Shown: piece by piece, positions 15,103 through 15,133 of the stretch
Layout of the letters: each line of letters starts with the position of its first letter
How positions within the stretch are numbered: the stretch's first letter is position 1
Assembly (NCBI GenBank): GCA_016935955.1
Contig: JAFGPY010000089.1
Span: 1-15,133 of the forward strand
From: Planctomycetota bacterium
Lineage (GTDB): Bacteria > Planctomycetota > Phycisphaerae > FEN-1346 > JAACEH01
Direction of reading: 5' to 3'
DNA: 15,133 bases
Notes under the pieces: model-generated
What the model was told of the DNA's origin: nothing
Seen by the model: the letters and a program-made list of their open reading frames with translations, nothing else
Databases searched by the model: none
Program-made: the position numbers and the translations under genes

Positions 15103-15133
15103 ACAGAAGGCGGCAAACGACCGTTCAGGTCCG

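Noticed and set aside
1..15133. tRNA, rRNA, CRISPR array, insertion sequence or prophage
   Set aside because: The gaps between genes contain no cloverleaf with CCA-end pattern, no regularly spaced repeats, no transposase or integrase motif and no phage structural gene.

Overview
The window is GC-rich bacterial DNA (G/C dominates third codon positions) that looks chromosomal. Several things suggest a planctomycete, probably Phycisphaerae-like: secreted PQQ-type propellers, a lipoprotein phosphoesterase joined to a CBM9-like domain, a bacterial EMC3/TMCO1-family membrane protein, and short GC-rich palindromes between genes. This assignment rests on gene content only. There is no tRNA, rRNA, CRISPR array, transposase or phage gene. 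Nine long genes and one apparently broken small gene account for almost all the sequence.

Region 1 (1-5751, + strand) is a tight three-gene operon. It holds a PQQ-like beta-propeller protein cut by the left edge, a 928-residue phosphotransferase, and an Oxa1-superfamily (EMC3/TMCO1/DUF106) membrane protein. The phosphotransferase has a PPDK-like ATP-grasp and a C-terminal phosphohistidine domain but no PEP/pyruvate barrel. The first two genes overlap by 25 bases and the second and third are 4 bases apart. This is the best candidate for an undescribed system. A strong imperfect hairpin follows it.

Region 2 (5869-8103, + strand) encodes a lipoprotein metallophosphoesterase of purple-acid-phosphatase type with a CBM9-like C-terminus. 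Behind it, 8104-8478 holds a small membrane-protein reading frame apparently broken by a one-base shift, two palindromes that look like dispersed repeats, and a possible promoter.

Region 3 (8479-11894) has two converging units. On the + strand a SAM methyltransferase and a UbiA-family prenyltransferase are coupled by an ATGA overlap. On the - strand a four-helix membrane protein and a radical SAM protein with a SPASM-like C-terminus are also coupled by an ATGA overlap. The UbiA and radical SAM genes overlap tail to tail by 20 bases. Prenyl transfer, methylation and radical chemistry side by side would suit lipid or isoprenoid-quinone tailoring, but no product can be named.

Region 4 (11895-15133) starts with a divergent promoter region. 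It contains a secreted protein with an alpha/alpha-toroid C-terminus and a DRE-TIM (HMGL-like) aldolase behind its own strong-looking promoter. A perfect GC hairpin lies after the aldolase.
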